Shown: positions 1 through 8,370, counted from the stretch's first letter. The stretch is 64,000 nucleotides of DNA from Prodigiosinella aquatilis (GCA_030388725.1 CP128857.1:2914001-2978000); one strand, 5' to 3'. A program made the numbers and translations. The notes: a model not told the origin generated them from the letters alone.

Positions 1-1012
1 CGACCACAATGCCGCGAGCGATGCCGATAATCAGTGCCACACCCAGCAGATCCCTGGCGCCGTCGATGAAAGTGGAAGTCAGTTCCGCTTCACTCATCCG
101 GGCAATCAAGCCGATAATAATTGCTGCGGTCAGGAAAACACCGGAAATTTCCCCCATCCACCAGCCCCGAACAGATACACCGTAAATCATCACGGCGAAA
201 GCCAGGGCAAAAAGGGTTAGCACCACTTTGCGGGTAGTGGTAAATGGCAGTATCTCATGACTTTTATTGCCCAAAAAATGCTCACGATCGGCGTCCAATT
301 GATCGGCTATTATCGACGTGGCAGGATCTCGCTTCACTTTACGGGCATAACGCATGACATAAGCGACACAAATCAACCAGCCAATAATCAGAATGGCAAT
401 GCGCAAACCAATACCCGCCGTAAACGGAATTCCCGCCGCGTTGGCGGCAATCACGGTAGCGAAGGGATTGATGGTGGAACCGAGTGTACCGATGCCCGCA
501 CCCAGCAACACCGTTGCGGCGGCCACAACCGCATCAAAACGCGCCGCCATCATGACGGGGACCATCAGACTGTAAAAAGGGAGCGACTCTTCCGCCATGC
601 CATAAATGGTTCCCCCGGCGGCAAACAGGGCCATCAGAATGGGGATCATCCACTCTTCGTGCCCCTTTAAGCGCACCGTGACACGTTCTATCCCGGCATC
701 AATCGCACCGGTTTTAGTCACAATGCCGAGAAAACCACCCACGATAAGAACAAATAGCGCCACATCAATGGCACCAGCTTCATTAGTACGATGATTGTAT
801 AGACCATCGATCGGCGCCAGCAGCACATCCGTAATCCCCTGTGGGTGGGAGGCAACCGGATGCCAGGTTCCGGCCACTGGCACCTCTTTGCCCAATGTGG
901 GGTTCATCTTCATATCATATTGACCCGCTGGAATAACCCAACTGAGCATGGCCATAAGTGTGATAAGTAAAAAAAGAATGGTGTAGGCTGAAGGGAATTT
1001 AAATGTTTTCAT
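1..1012 (-). CDS. YfcC-family basic amino acid / C4-dicarboxylate-type permease, 3' end beyond window
   Basis: Read on the minus strand from an ATG at 1012 (AAGGAAG ribosome site just upstream) and open to base 1, so about 337 N-terminal residues of a family usually near 500. The protein starts MKTFKFPSAYTILFLL, with a first membrane helix, a loop, then further hydrophobic helices including a stretch rich in G and A around GAGIGTLGSTINPF, typical of YfcC/DcuC-type carriers. It is the last visible gene behind arcA, arcC and argF/arcB, 124 bp after the carbamoyltransferase. In that position it most likely exchanges arginine for ornithine in place of the usual ArcD antiporter; that role is inferred from context. 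The C-terminal part is missing only because the window ends. Confidence 0.85.
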   Translation of the reverse strand, partial: MKTFKFPSAYTILFLLITLMAMLSWVIPAGQYDMKMNPTLGKEVPVAGTWHPVASHPQGITDVLLAPIDGLYNHRTNEAGAIDVALFVLIVGGFLGIVTKTGAIDAGIERVTVRLKGHEEWMIPILMALFAAGGTIYGMAEESLPFYSLMVPVMMAARFDAVVAAATVLLGAGIGTLGSTINPFATVIAANAAGIPFTAGIGLRIAILIIGWLICVAYVMRYARKVKRDPATSIIADQLDADREHFLGNKSHEILPFTTTRKVVLTLFALAFAVMIYGVSVRGWWMGEISGVFLTAAIIIGLIARMSEAELTSTFIDGARDLLGVALIIGIARGIVV

Positions 1013-1136
1013 GATGTTACTTCCTTGCGCAGTGCATTAAGCACTGACAGGTGTGGTAAATAATCATCGCGGAATAAACACCGGAGAAAACGAGGTATCC
1101 ATCATCCCCGGTGGCGACAACTACCTTGACCGGGCG

Positions 1137-2141
1137 TTAACCAGCCAGCGTGGCAACCATGACGGCTTTGATGGTATGCATGCGGTTTTCCGCCTCATCA
1201 AAAACAATGGCGTTCTCGGACTCGAAAACGTCGTCCGTCACTTCCAGCCCTTTTAGCTGGTAAGCCAGTTCAATCTCACGGCCTACCTGGGTATGCTCAT
1301 TGTGAAAAGCGGGCAGACAGTGCATGAATTTGGCCTGGGGATTACCGGTAGCCTCCATCACGGCACGGTTGATCTGGTACGGTTTCATCAAGCTGACTCG
1401 TTCGGCCCAGGCCGACTTGGGTTCCCCCATTGACACCCAGACATCGGTGTAGAGGAAATCGACCCCTGCGACGCCTTCATCGACGAATTCGGTCAAGGTA
1501 ATACGACCCCCGGTCTGGTGGGCGATGTCCCGGCACTGCTGTACCAGAGTGTCTTCCGGCCAGTAGGTTTTCGGTGCCACCAGCCGGATATCCATGCCCA
1601 TTTTGGCGGCACCGACCATCAACGAATTGCCCATGTTGTTGCGGGCATCGCCCAGATAGGCAAAGGAAAGCTGGTTTAGTTGTTTACCCGGCGCATGTTC
1701 CAGCACGGTCATCAGGTCGGCCAGAATCTGGGTTGGATGGAATTCATCGGTCAGACCATTCCATACCGGTACACCGGCAAACCGGGCCAGTTCCTCAACA
1801 ATGGCTTGACCAAACCCGCGATATTCAATGCCGTCATACATTCTGCCCAGCACGCGGGCGGTGTCTTTCATCGATTCTTTATGGCCAATCTGTGAACCGC
1901 TGGGGCCGAGATAAGTCACTCGCGCCCCCTGATCAAACGCGGCCACTTCAAATGCACAACGCGTGCGGGTGGAGGTTTTTTCAAAGATCAGCGCGATATT
2001 TTTACCGGTTAATTTCGGTTGCTCCGTACCGCTGTATTTGGCCTTTTTCAAATCAATGGCCAGGTTGATCAGGAACTGTATTTCCTCGGTAGTGAAATCC
2101 AGCAACTTCAGAAAATGGCGGTTATATAAATTAACAGACAT
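1137..2141 (-). CDS. arcB: Ornithine carbamoyltransferase, catabolic (ADI pathway)
   Basis: 334 residues, normal length for the family. It shows the carbamoyl-phosphate motif STRTR at about residues 57-61, the DEFHPTQ segment near 135, and the HCLP motif at about 274-277. In the arginine deiminase pathway it phosphorolyses citrulline to ornithine and carbamoyl phosphate in the cytosol. The same fold serves anabolic ArgF/ArgI; the catabolic role is inferred from its place between carbamate kinase and a permease, downstream of arginine deiminase. It lies 100 bp after arcC, and that gap contains a strong hairpin. It could also be annotated argF. Confidence 0.93.
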   Translation of the reverse strand: MSVNLYNRHFLKLLDFTTEEIQFLINLAIDLKKAKYSGTEQPKLTGKNIALIFEKTSTRTRCAFEVAAFDQGARVTYLGPSGSQIGHKESMKDTARVLGRMYDGIEYRGFGQAIVEELARFAGVPVWNGLTDEFHPTQILADLMTVLEHAPGKQLNQLSFAYLGDARNNMGNSLMVGAAKMGMDIRLVAPKTYWPEDTLVQQCRDIAHQTGGRITLTEFVDEGVAGVDFLYTDVWVSMGEPKSAWAERVSLMKPYQINRAVMEATGNPQAKFMHCLPAFHNEHTQVGREIELAYQLKGLEVTDDVFESENAIVFDEAENRMHTIKAVMVATLAG

Positions 2142-2180
2142 ATTTTATTCCTTTAAAATCAATTGGATAATATTTACGCA

Positions 2181-2208
2181 TCAGGAATTTGGCGCACAGA
2201 ATTCCTGA
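2181..2208 (-). other. Intercistronic hairpin between arcC and arcB
   Basis: Perfect 9-bp inverted repeat (TCAGGAATT / AATTCCTGA) with a 10-nt loop in the 100-bp gap between arcC and arcB. There is no T-run after it on the minus strand, so it looks like an RNA-processing or stability stem rather than a full terminator. Confidence 0.6.
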
Positions 2209-2241
2209 CCGTGAATAACGGTTTAATTAACCAGGTGTTAT

Positions 2242-3156
2242 TTATGCGAAACGGATGAGGGTGCCTTTTTTCCCAGCCAGAATTGCCGCACCATCCGCGA
2301 GTGATCCGATGCCTGCCACCCCATGGCATTGATTGACAAACCCACAAGCGGCAGCGATTTTAGGCCCCATGGAACCGGCATCGAAAGACATGCCAGCCAG
2401 ATCGCCGGGCGTGACTTTATCCAGTGGCCGCTGGGTGGTTTTCCCCCAGTCGAGATAGACAGCGTCGGCGTCAGTCAGTATCAGCAAAGCATCGGCCTTG
2501 ATTTGACGCGCCAGCATGGCGGCCGAAAGATCTTTATCGATAACCGCTTCGATACCCGATAGCTGACCCTCGTGGTTACGGACCACCGGAACCCCCCCAC
2601 CGCCATTGCAAATAACCAGATGGTCACGCGCAATCAAGGTACTGATGGCATCGCTCTCAACAATGCGTTGCGGTTGTGGCGATGCGACAACACGGCGAAA
2701 ATGCCCGCCATCCGCTTTCATGATCCAACCCTTTTCCCGCCGAATAGTCTCGGCCTGCTCCTGCTGATAGACCGGGCCGATATATTTTGTTGGCTGAGTG
2801 AAAGCGGGATCGTGCGGATCAACCTCCACCTGCGTCAACAACGTGCTGATCTCATGCTGCGGCAGATCATTGCGCAGGGCTTGTTGCAACAGGTAGCCGA
2901 TCATGCCCTGACTTTCCGCCCCCAGAATATCCAGCGGATAAGGAGTAACCTCGGCATAAGCGTTATTCTGTAGTGCCAGCAATCCAACCTGTGGGCCGTT
3001 GCCGTGTACCAGCACCACACGCCAGTGTTCAGTTAGACCGGCAATGGTCCGAGCGGCCAGGTCGATATTACGGCGTTGAACTTCCGCTTCCAGCGGTTCG
3101 CCCCGTTTGAGCAAGGCATTGCCACCGAGCGCAACAACCAATGTTGGTTTTGTCAT
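2242..3156 (-). CDS. arcC: Carbamate kinase
   Basis: 304 residues from the ATG at 3156, which has AGGAGA 6-7 nt upstream and gives the family-typical start MTKPTLVVALGGNALLKRG. A longer reading to 3198 would overlap arcA and lacks family similarity. The GGNAL nucleotide-binding motif is at residues 11-15, with later conserved blocks VHGNGPQVG and CNGGGGVPV. The enzyme transfers phosphate from carbamoyl phosphate to ADP and is the ATP-yielding step of arginine fermentation. It sits 22 bp behind arcA in the same operon. Confidence 0.95.
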   Translation of the reverse strand: MTKPTLVVALGGNALLKRGEPLEAEVQRRNIDLAARTIAGLTEHWRVVLVHGNGPQVGLLALQNNAYAEVTPYPLDILGAESQGMIGYLLQQALRNDLPQHEISTLLTQVEVDPHDPAFTQPTKYIGPVYQQEQAETIRREKGWIMKADGGHFRRVVASPQPQRIVESDAISTLIARDHLVICNGGGGVPVVRNHEGQLSGIEAVIDKDLSAAMLARQIKADALLILTDADAVYLDWGKTTQRPLDKVTPGDLAGMSFDAGSMGPKIAAACGFVNQCHGVAGIGSLADGAAILAGKKGTLIRFA

Positions 3157-3178
3157 TCTGTTTCTCCTGTGATGTGGC

Positions 3179-4399
3179 TCAGATAGCGTCACGTTCAAGT
3201 GGGCAACTCATGCAACGCGCACCACCACGTCCTCGTCCGAGTTCATCACCGGGAATAGGTAACACCGTAATGCCTGCCTTATCATATTTCTCATTGGTCC
3301 ATGTATTGCGCTCATAACCAATCACCACACCGGGACGCACAGTCAGGACATTATTGGCATCGTTCCACTGCTCACGCTCTGCTTCAAAACGGTCGCCACC
3401 GGTAGTAATCAATCTGACGTGATCGATACTCAGTGCCCGTTCAATAGCTTTCAGGAAATTCGCCTCCTCCTGACGGTTCAGCCCACCATGACCGTCGTCG
3501 GTCAACGTCCAGCACTGGGCGTCGTTACTCACGATTTCGGGATAAACAGAGAACGTGTCGACATCAATATGTGTCATCACGGTATCAAGGTGCATACAGG
3601 AGCGATGTTTCGGCAATTCCAGCGCAATAACACGATCGGCCTGTTTATGCTGGAATAAAGATCGGGCCAGGAATTCAACGCCCTGGGGAGTGGTGCGCTC
3701 GGACATACCAATTAATACCGCACCACGACCGATAACTAGTACATCGCCGCCTTCCAGCGTGGCATGATCGTAATTATTGTTATCATCACCGAAATACTTG
3801 ATAAACCCACCTGACGCAAAAAGCGGATGCCAGCGATATATTGCCCGCAGATTATTAGTTTCTCGCTGACGTGCAACTTTTGCCATGGGGTTTATGGAAA
3901 CACCGTTATATATCCAGCATGAAGTATCCCGGGTAAATAAATGATTGGGTAACGGCTTCATGATAAAATCCGTTGCCCGATTGGTGTCCACAACCATATT
4001 ACTGAACGTTTCGGGAATTTCGTTATATGTCAGCCCGCCAGTCATAATCCGGGCTAATTGACGATGCGGCTGTTCAGCAAGCCAGCCACGAATGTCAGCC
4101 GCAAAAGAAGGACCTAAACGATAATCAGAAATCTGGGTATTTAACAGCCAGTCTTTGGCTTCTGGCAATTCCAGTGTTTCGGTAAGTAAATCTGTCAATA
4201 ATAGAACCTCAACATTTTGCTGACGCAGGACATTAGAGAATATGTCATGTTCCTGGCCCGCTCGTTCAACCGACAACACATCATCAAACAATAATTCCTG
4301 ACAGTTTGAAGGAGTTAGTCTTTTCAGACTTAAATTTGGCCGATGCAACATCACACTGCGCAATTGACCTATCTCTGATCCGACATAATGTTTCTGCAT
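3179..4399 (-). CDS. arcA: Arginine deiminase
   Basis: 406 residues, standard length. Conserved blocks include the N-terminal EIGQLRSVMLHRP, FTRDTS, MHLDTVMTHID with its catalytic His, and the C-terminal GRGRGGARCMSCPL, where the first Cys (about 396) is the nucleophile. It hydrolyses arginine to citrulline and ammonia and is the first gene of the minus-strand ADI operon. The start at 4399 has AAGGAAT 6-7 nt upstream. The leader contains a perfect CRP-type palindrome that also resembles an FNR site. Codon use in its 5' half is somewhat AT-richer than in arcC and arcB. Confidence 0.96.
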   Translation of the reverse strand: MQKHYVGSEIGQLRSVMLHRPNLSLKRLTPSNCQELLFDDVLSVERAGQEHDIFSNVLRQQNVEVLLLTDLLTETLELPEAKDWLLNTQISDYRLGPSFAADIRGWLAEQPHRQLARIMTGGLTYNEIPETFSNMVVDTNRATDFIMKPLPNHLFTRDTSCWIYNGVSINPMAKVARQRETNNLRAIYRWHPLFASGGFIKYFGDDNNNYDHATLEGGDVLVIGRGAVLIGMSERTTPQGVEFLARSLFQHKQADRVIALELPKHRSCMHLDTVMTHIDVDTFSVYPEIVSNDAQCWTLTDDGHGGLNRQEEANFLKAIERALSIDHVRLITTGGDRFEAEREQWNDANNVLTVRPGVVIGYERNTWTNEKYDKAGITVLPIPGDELGRGRGGARCMSCPLERDAI

Positions 4400-4495
4400 G
4401 GTGATTCCTTTTAAATAAAACAGACAATATTAATCCGCGGCAAATAATAAACATTTACCAATTAACGTTTTTATTCCTGTCTGGAATACGCGGCC

Positions 4496-4501
4496 ATATT
4501 A
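4496..4501 (-). promoter_or_regulatory. Candidate -10 element of the arcA promoter
   Basis: TAATAT on the minus strand. It lies where a class II promoter would place its -10 box if the CRP/FNR site centred at about 4529.5 is at -41.5. This is inference from spacing only. Confidence 0.4.
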
Positions 4502-4521
4502 TTTAATAACGGTGGGCTTAT

Positions 4522-4537
4522 TGTGATAAAGATCACA
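4522..4537. promoter_or_regulatory. CRP/FNR-type palindrome upstream of arcA
   Basis: TGTGATAAAGATCACA matches the CRP core TGTGA-N6-TCACA at every defined base. Its inner part, GTGAT-N4-ATCAC, differs from the FNR consensus TTGAT-N4-ATCAA by one base per half. It lies about 123 bp upstream of the arcA ATG. Confidence 0.75.
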
Positions 4538-4780
4538 TGACGGCGTTTGAAATAAATAAACTCCTTTTTTGTTGAGCCAGCGCATTGTTTTATTTATTTA
4601 AATAAAATCAAATTTGAATAAATAACATGAATAAGGTTTTTTTATTTCCAAATGGCCATTTTTAATTTATAAATCAATATTTACAGAATTATTTAACCGA
4701 TTGATATTTATCATATGTTTTTCTTATATCTACTAAGTATCCTTTCGGCACGATTAATTATTTTACATTAGCCATAATTA

Positions 4781-4798
4781 TCAGAATTGTTATTCATA
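4781..4798. promoter_or_regulatory. ARG-box-like sequence
   Basis: TCAGAATTGTTATTCATA fits WNTGAATWWWWATTCANW at 16 of 18 positions by eye. It is far (nearly 300 bp) from the likely arcA start site, and no second adjacent box was found, so a role is uncertain. Confidence 0.35.
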
Positions 4799-5052
4799 AA
4801 TATGCAAAATAAGATGAAACATATTCTCGTGACGCAGTCGTCATTTTTTTTAATTCTCTATTAATAACAGCGCATTGAAATAGTCACATAGATAGCGGGG
4901 GTAATTACCTATTCAGTATAGTTGCATAAGCATTTCTCTTTAATTTGTCGCTATTTGGATAATAAAGGAATAGTTATGTGCTGTAGTCAGAATGAATATT
5001 GGAAAACCGATAGCAGAGAGAGGAAAAAGATACCCCGGTGGTTTGAAATCCA

Positions 5053-5216
5053 TACCCGCCACCTTTCAAATTGCAGGCGTTTTGTCTGCTTTCAGTGACC
5101 CGGTCCATCCCTGGACCTCGTCTCTTTGAAGCCGTTGTGAACCACATTCAAACCAATCCTACAGGGATTTATTCGTTTGTTTCTTTACAACAGATTGAAA
5201 TATATTGGGTATATAC
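5053..5216. repeat. Degenerate dispersed repeat (second family)
   Basis: It has ERIC-like ends (tacccgccacctttcaaattgcagg at the left, a ttgggtata end at the right) but a different interior containing cagtgacccggtccatccct. A diverged relative lies at about 13750-13947 with the matching core cagttacccggcacatctct. Confidence 0.5.
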
Positions 5217-5224
5217 TTTTTTGA

Positions 5225-6322
5225 CTATTTCCCCAGTTCGCTATTGGAGATGGTGTGATAGAGAGAAGATACCGGTTTATAGCATTTTCCATCCAGTGCT
5301 TCCCAATCCAGATCGTCGAGTCTAACTGCGGTGACTTGCGGTGAGTCGTAATAACGGATGGCATACACGTTATTTATCAGATCTTTGCTTACTACCCATT
5401 GGGTGTAATCTTCCGCTCCTTGTTCACCCGGTTCCTTGAGAACCCCTTTGGGAATGTCGGTTGTATTAAGAATATGGAAAGCCAAGTTCATTGCTTCATC
5501 CGAACTGACTGGTTGATCAGCAAAGCTGGTTATGGCAACAGCCCGGACAAAACGACTTGGCGGAGTCAGGTCACCGGGCATACCAAGCAACCCGCTTCCA
5601 TTACCTGTCGCCGCTACAACGTATGAGTTGAAGGAGGCCGTTGTAATATTGGTCTTCTGCAAATTAACATGATTTCTCAAATTTTGAAGATGCACTGGAA
5701 ATTCAGGAACATTAGTACAAACATGCACCGGATTATTATATATGTGCATTTTCCCCGCGATAAATTCGATGACAATGCTATGTCCCGTGGCATCATTGAT
5801 GGCGTAGTGAAGAGGGAAGAAATCATTCGAGTCACTAATACCAAGCTCTTTATAAGAGATTTTAGAGACATTGACTTGTGGCTGAGTGCCCGGCAGAGGT
5901 TCATACTCAAAAAATGTGTGGAGGTCAGCTCCATCCAATACGTTTCTGCCTAGTGCGCTAATGACCTCATTGCAACGAGAAAAACGACTGAGCATCCATT
6001 GTAGAAAATCGACGCTGGAAATGGTGTTGGTTGGATTTGTATTCTCAGGATATTCGCTACCGGGCAACCATAGCATGCCACCAGAAAGTCCGTCGGTATT
6101 CATGCCATCGACTGCCACATCAAGATTAAAAGCATTCATGCTCACGAAACTATACTTTCCTATCCAACTAAATTGGCATCGCTCAAGGCGCGCCGTTGAG
6201 TGGTACTGGTATCCCGCCTTGCGGAAAAATAGCCTTGAACCCAGTTCCTCGGCAAACTCCATTGAACGTCCATTTACCGCATATTCATTACCATTTTTGT
6301 TAATTAAAAAATCTAAGCACAT
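5225..6322 (-). CDS. Choloylglycine hydrolase / penicillin V acylase family enzyme (Ntn hydrolase)
   Basis: 365 residues from the ATG at 6322, chosen because it places Cys at position 2 (MCLDFLINKNGNEYAVNGR), as in bile salt hydrolases and penicillin V acylases where the exposed Cys is the nucleophile; AAGGAT precedes it. Further family features are Arg19 in NGRSMEF, DGMNTDGL, the NPVHVCTNVPEF block and GMPGDLTPPSRF. There is no signal peptide, so the enzyme appears cytosolic. Known relatives cleave bile salts, penicillin V or N-acyl homoserine lactones; the substrate here cannot be told from sequence. The gene is alone, AT-richer than the flanking operons, and in an accessory-looking patch. 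Confidence 0.85.
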   Translation of the reverse strand: MCLDFLINKNGNEYAVNGRSMEFAEELGSRLFFRKAGYQYHSTARLERCQFSWIGKYSFVSMNAFNLDVAVDGMNTDGLSGGMLWLPGSEYPENTNPTNTISSVDFLQWMLSRFSRCNEVISALGRNVLDGADLHTFFEYEPLPGTQPQVNVSKISYKELGISDSNDFFPLHYAINDATGHSIVIEFIAGKMHIYNNPVHVCTNVPEFPVHLQNLRNHVNLQKTNITTASFNSYVVAATGNGSGLLGMPGDLTPPSRFVRAVAITSFADQPVSSDEAMNLAFHILNTTDIPKGVLKEPGEQGAEDYTQWVVSKDLINNVYAIRYYDSPQVTAVRLDDLDWEALDGKCYKPVSSLYHTISNSELGK

Positions 6323-6945
6323 GGGCTGTATCCTTTTATTAGGCTTGCTGCAATAAAAAACAGTTAACACATAGTCTGAACTGTAAGTCCCCCGGATAAT
6401 CCAGGTGATAGAGACTTATTCTCATCACTCTTACATAACGACACTTTATAAATAATAGTTGGTTTTTTATATCTGGCTAAAACATTGGCAGAATACCAAG
6501 ACAAACCACTGCCTTATTAAGGCCGCGTATTATCTCTGATAGAAAAAAATGACCATAATAGCCAAAAAAAACGTCACATACCAAAATTCGGATTATAAAA
6601 ATCCTCATCGAGAATAATATCGATTTAATCCACTAAAAATTTACCGTACCGACATATCACCCCTTTTACTCAAAATTGTATCGATAAAATCGTGCCGCGC
6701 CATAGCGTAATCCGCTGTCTTAATAAAGATAGACATTATAGTTGCACTATCCTGCGAATTAGGATGGACAACATCCAGGTAAAACCATTACTTTATCTCC
6801 AGGAATGTTGAAATTGACTATACCCGTCATTTTTCACGTTGCAGGAAAGCGGTAAGTGAAGGCGTTCCGATGAGCTTACTAAAGTAAGTGATTCGGCTGA
6901 CCAAGAGGATTTCCCGATGAGCCAGATAAAAAAGGAGAGTGTGCA
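6323..6945. other. Intergenic region between the acylase and symE-like genes
   Basis: AT-rich, with no supported gene. It presumably holds the minus-strand promoter of the acylase gene. Its right end contains a degenerate ERIC element directly before the SymE-like gene. Confidence 0.5.
6820..6912. repeat. Degenerate ERIC element
   Basis: It carries the ERIC terminus tatacccgtcat and the core gagcttactaaagtaagtga, but the right arm is eroded. It ends about 30 bp before the SymE-like start codon, so it forms most of that gene's leader. Confidence 0.7.
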
Positions 6946-7290
6946 ATGAACGTTCAGTCTACGTTTCATAACAATGGACTACCAGAGCTGACCATGACAG
7001 GGCAAGCGCTGGATGAAGCAGGGTTTACGGCGGGAACATGGTTTCATATCCAGCTATACCGCAACGGGTTGGTACTCACCCGGCTTAGCGACGATACCGA
7101 CATTGCCGAACTGATGGCACAGTTGGATAGCACTGAACAGGAAGGCGCTGACTGGGTACATGACAACGGTGAAATCTATCTGGCGGGCGACTGGCTTACC
7201 CGCAGTGGGTTAATGACCCCAACGCATAATATTGAGCTGTTGCCCGGTAAGATCATTATCCGGGCTGAACAACATAGTATGCTGGCGTAA
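6946..7290 (+). CDS. SymE-like toxin-family protein with a duplicated AbrB-type half
   Basis: 114 residues, start preceded by AAAGGAGAG. The N-terminal half (about residues 12-46) reads PELTMTGQALDEAGFTAG followed by a hydrophobic strand NGLVLTRL, the pattern of SymE toxins (P-x-L-x-L-x-G-x-W-L-x-x-A-G-F-x-x-G). A second, weaker copy, GEIYLAGDWLTRSGL then LLPGKIIIR, lies at about residues 78-110. In E. coli, SymE is an SOS-induced protein whose synthesis is blocked by the antisense RNA SymR. No antisense promoter was identified here. The duplication could alter dimer formation. Function is inferred from family only. Confidence 0.7.
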   Translation: MNVQSTFHNNGLPELTMTGQALDEAGFTAGTWFHIQLYRNGLVLTRLSDDTDIAELMAQLDSTEQEGADWVHDNGEIYLAGDWLTRSGLMTPTHNIELLPGKIIIRAEQHSMLA

Positions 7291-7388
7291 TATAAATCCC
7301 GGATATATAAAAATAGCCGGGAATATTTTATGATTATGTCGGGCTAAATGCCTGTTCTGCTTTTTCCTGAAGAATGAAATGACATAAC

Positions 7389-8075
7389 CTATTTACCTGT
7401 CACTGCTAATTTGCAGACATACATATCATTAATTAATTGGTTTACTTTTTCATCATCAATATTTTTGTTGGTTCCACCAGAAACGCCCGTCAGCGCTTTT
7501 TTCAAGGTATCCAGATCAGGTGTCAGAAGTTTTACATCAGATTGTTTCTTTTTTAGTTCGTAAGTGATATCGCCTAAATATCTTTTTTCTTCTTCTAATA
7601 GCCCTGGGAATAAATTAATGTTATTACTAGCACGTAGAAATTCACCGTTCTTAACTACCACATCATAAATACAATTCGCCGCTTCAGCAGCACTCCGGTA
7701 ATTCATGGCCTGTGCCGAATACTGATACCGCTGTGGCAAAATAGAAGAACCTGCCGCGACCCCGCCTCCAGCCCAGGCAGTCGTTGTGGCACCATTAACC
7801 CCGGCAACCAATGCCGTGACCGTGCCGATAAAACCCAATTCACTAAAGGCATTGGATTGAGCGACAAGTCCGAATGATTTACTACTCCAGACATCACGAT
7901 ATAAAATCGCCAAAGTCGTCATTTTTTGATACTCATTTATATCTTCGTTGAGTACATTATTTATCTCTTCAGAGGAAGGCTCGGTGACTGGCACGGGATA
8001 GGGACTAACACACCCTGTAATTAGCATGCACATTATTAGTATATGTGTTCTTTTCTCTGCGTGAGTCGTTTTCAT
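7389..8075 (-). CDS. Orphan lipoprotein of unknown function
   Basis: 228 residues from the ATG at 8075 (AGAGG upstream); a longer start at 8114 would bury the signal peptide. The sequence MKTTHAEKRTHILIMCMLI is followed by TGC, a lipobox (LITGC) with Cys at about residue 22, so the product should be lipidated after export. A Gly/Ala-rich hydrophobic stretch at about 80-115 (GTVTALVAGVNGATTTAWAG) could insert in or lie along a membrane. The remaining C-terminal half is charged and probably helical. I do not recognise a family. The gene is AT-rich and alone between symE-like and efeB. Confidence 0.65.
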   Translation of the reverse strand: MKTTHAEKRTHILIMCMLITGCVSPYPVPVTEPSSEEINNVLNEDINEYQKMTTLAILYRDVWSSKSFGLVAQSNAFSELGFIGTVTALVAGVNGATTTAWAGGGVAAGSSILPQRYQYSAQAMNYRSAAEAANCIYDVVVKNGEFLRASNNINLFPGLLEEEKRYLGDITYELKKKQSDVKLLTPDLDTLKKALTGVSGGTNKNIDDEKVNQLINDMYVCKLAVTGK

Positions 8076-8341
8076 AATAGAACCTCTGCCATTGATGAAA
8101 CTTATCAGTGTCATACCCTATTTTTATATTTAGACTACTACGAGTGTTTTTCCATAAAATGGCAGCAATATATTTTCATGCAACTGTATAAATTTGAGAA
8201 TGCTTTATGAATAACGTATTAATATATTTGAATAACCATATATATTATGAATAATTCGAGTTGCAGAATTTGGTAATACGTTGTGAGCAAGTGTAGTAGG
8301 AATACGTATCAGAAAGGATCTCGCTATCGTCCTATTCTCGA

Positions 8342-8370
8342 TGTTGAGGGCGAATATATCGCCCTCAACA
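8342..8370 (-). terminator. Strong hairpin after efeB
   Basis: Perfect 12-bp stem (TGTTGAGGGCGA / TCGCCCTCAACA) with a 5-nt loop, beginning about 4 nt past the efeB stop. No T-run follows, so it may be a 3' stabilising stem or a weak terminator. Confidence 0.6.

Larger units (their letters stand above)
4400..5224. other. AT-rich intergenic region upstream of arcA
   Basis: No convincing gene in about 820 bp. It contains the CRP/FNR palindrome, two ARG-box-like sequences (4613-4630, weak; 4781-4798, 16 of 18 matches to the ArgR consensus), several A/T runs, and at its far end a degenerate repeat (about 5053-5216) related to one near 13.8 kb. Confidence 0.6.
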
